DNA from: an uncultured Atopobium sp.
GTDB taxonomy: Bacteria; Actinomycetota; Coriobacteriia; Coriobacteriales; Atopobiaceae
Direction of reading: 5' to 3'
Length of the DNA stretch: 64,000 nt
NCBI GenBank assembly: GCA_937997345.1
Contig: CALKTD010000023.1
Location: 39,269 to 103,268 of the forward strand
The translations under genes were made by a program, and so were the position numbers. The notes beneath the pieces were generated by a model that saw only the letters and a program-made list of their open reading frames with translations, made no database searches and was not told where the DNA came from. This document shows, piece after piece, positions 63,913 through 64,000 of the stretch; the stretch's first letter is position 1, and every line of letters begins with the position of its first letter.

Positions 63913-64000
63913 GTTGTCTATCTTGGTGAAAAAAGCAGGGTAAAAACCTTAAAAAGCTTGAGAAAATTCTTGAGAAGCTTGTATGTAGAGAAGAACTTCC

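Overview
The window is a dense stretch of bacterial chromosome. It has moderate GC, short intergenic gaps, strong purine-rich ribosome binding sites and many intrinsic terminators. No rRNA, tRNA, CRISPR array, integrase or transposase is visible. The gene set suggests an anaerobic, host-associated actinobacterium of the class Coriobacteriia, close to Atopobium/Lancefieldella. It includes oxygen-sensitive ribonucleotide reductase NrdD/NrdG, type III glutamine synthetase, DegV proteins, a Tat-exported PcsB-like wall hydrolase and a BceRS-BceAB module. The lineage is an inference from gene content; no marker RNA is present to prove it.

Layout. 1-5.5 kb: truA, a degenerate LytR-CpsA-Psr-like membrane protein and three family-2 glycosyltransferases, probably for surface glycopolymer. 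5.5-8.9 kb: nrdD and nrdG, with two well-spaced NrdR-box candidates upstream. 8.9-15.6 kb: EamA transporter, DegV, iron alcohol dehydrogenase, stand-alone PTS EIIA, DJ-1 protein, Y-family polymerase with a YolD-like partner, and a small membrane protein. 15.7-22.9 kb: an ABC ATPase with a coiled-coil FtsX permease, then a three-domain glycosyltransferase. 22.9-31 kb: ligA, a small membrane protein, an ArsC/Spx-like protein, a zinc phospholipase C-like protein, mntP, a solute-binding-like protein and glnN. 31-39.2 kb: polA, rnhA, degV, nhaA with a structured leader, small genes and an aminotransferase. 39.2-44.4 kb: TPR protein, STAS protein, tatA/B, tatC and a topoisomerase I with four zinc ribbons. 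44.6-54.8 kb: tmk-holB-ricT-queD-GH5-like-rsmI, a decayed gap, then metG-rsmA-tatD. This block resembles the tmk-to-ksgA region of Bacillus subtilis. 54.8-60.7 kb: bceR-bceS, an opposed double-GNAT gene and bceA-bceB. 60.7-64 kb: glucose-type EIIA, a nucleoid-associated protein and a Tat-dependent wall hydrolase.

The most unusual signal is a repeated short word, GGGTTTCTCGCC, with core TTCTCGCC. I counted 29 exact 8-base cores by eye, almost equally on the two strands, where about 2 would be expected by chance. Five are exact 12-mers. Two of these follow the stop codons of the two EIIA genes in an identical 16-base context, and one pair of cores forms a perfect inverted repeat just after rnhA. 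This pattern resembles DNA-uptake sequences of naturally competent bacteria and deserves a genome-wide test. Other notable points are a GH5_9-like protein whose nucleophile Glu codon has become Lys, the opposed GNAT gene splitting the bce locus, and a candidate structured leader before nhaA.
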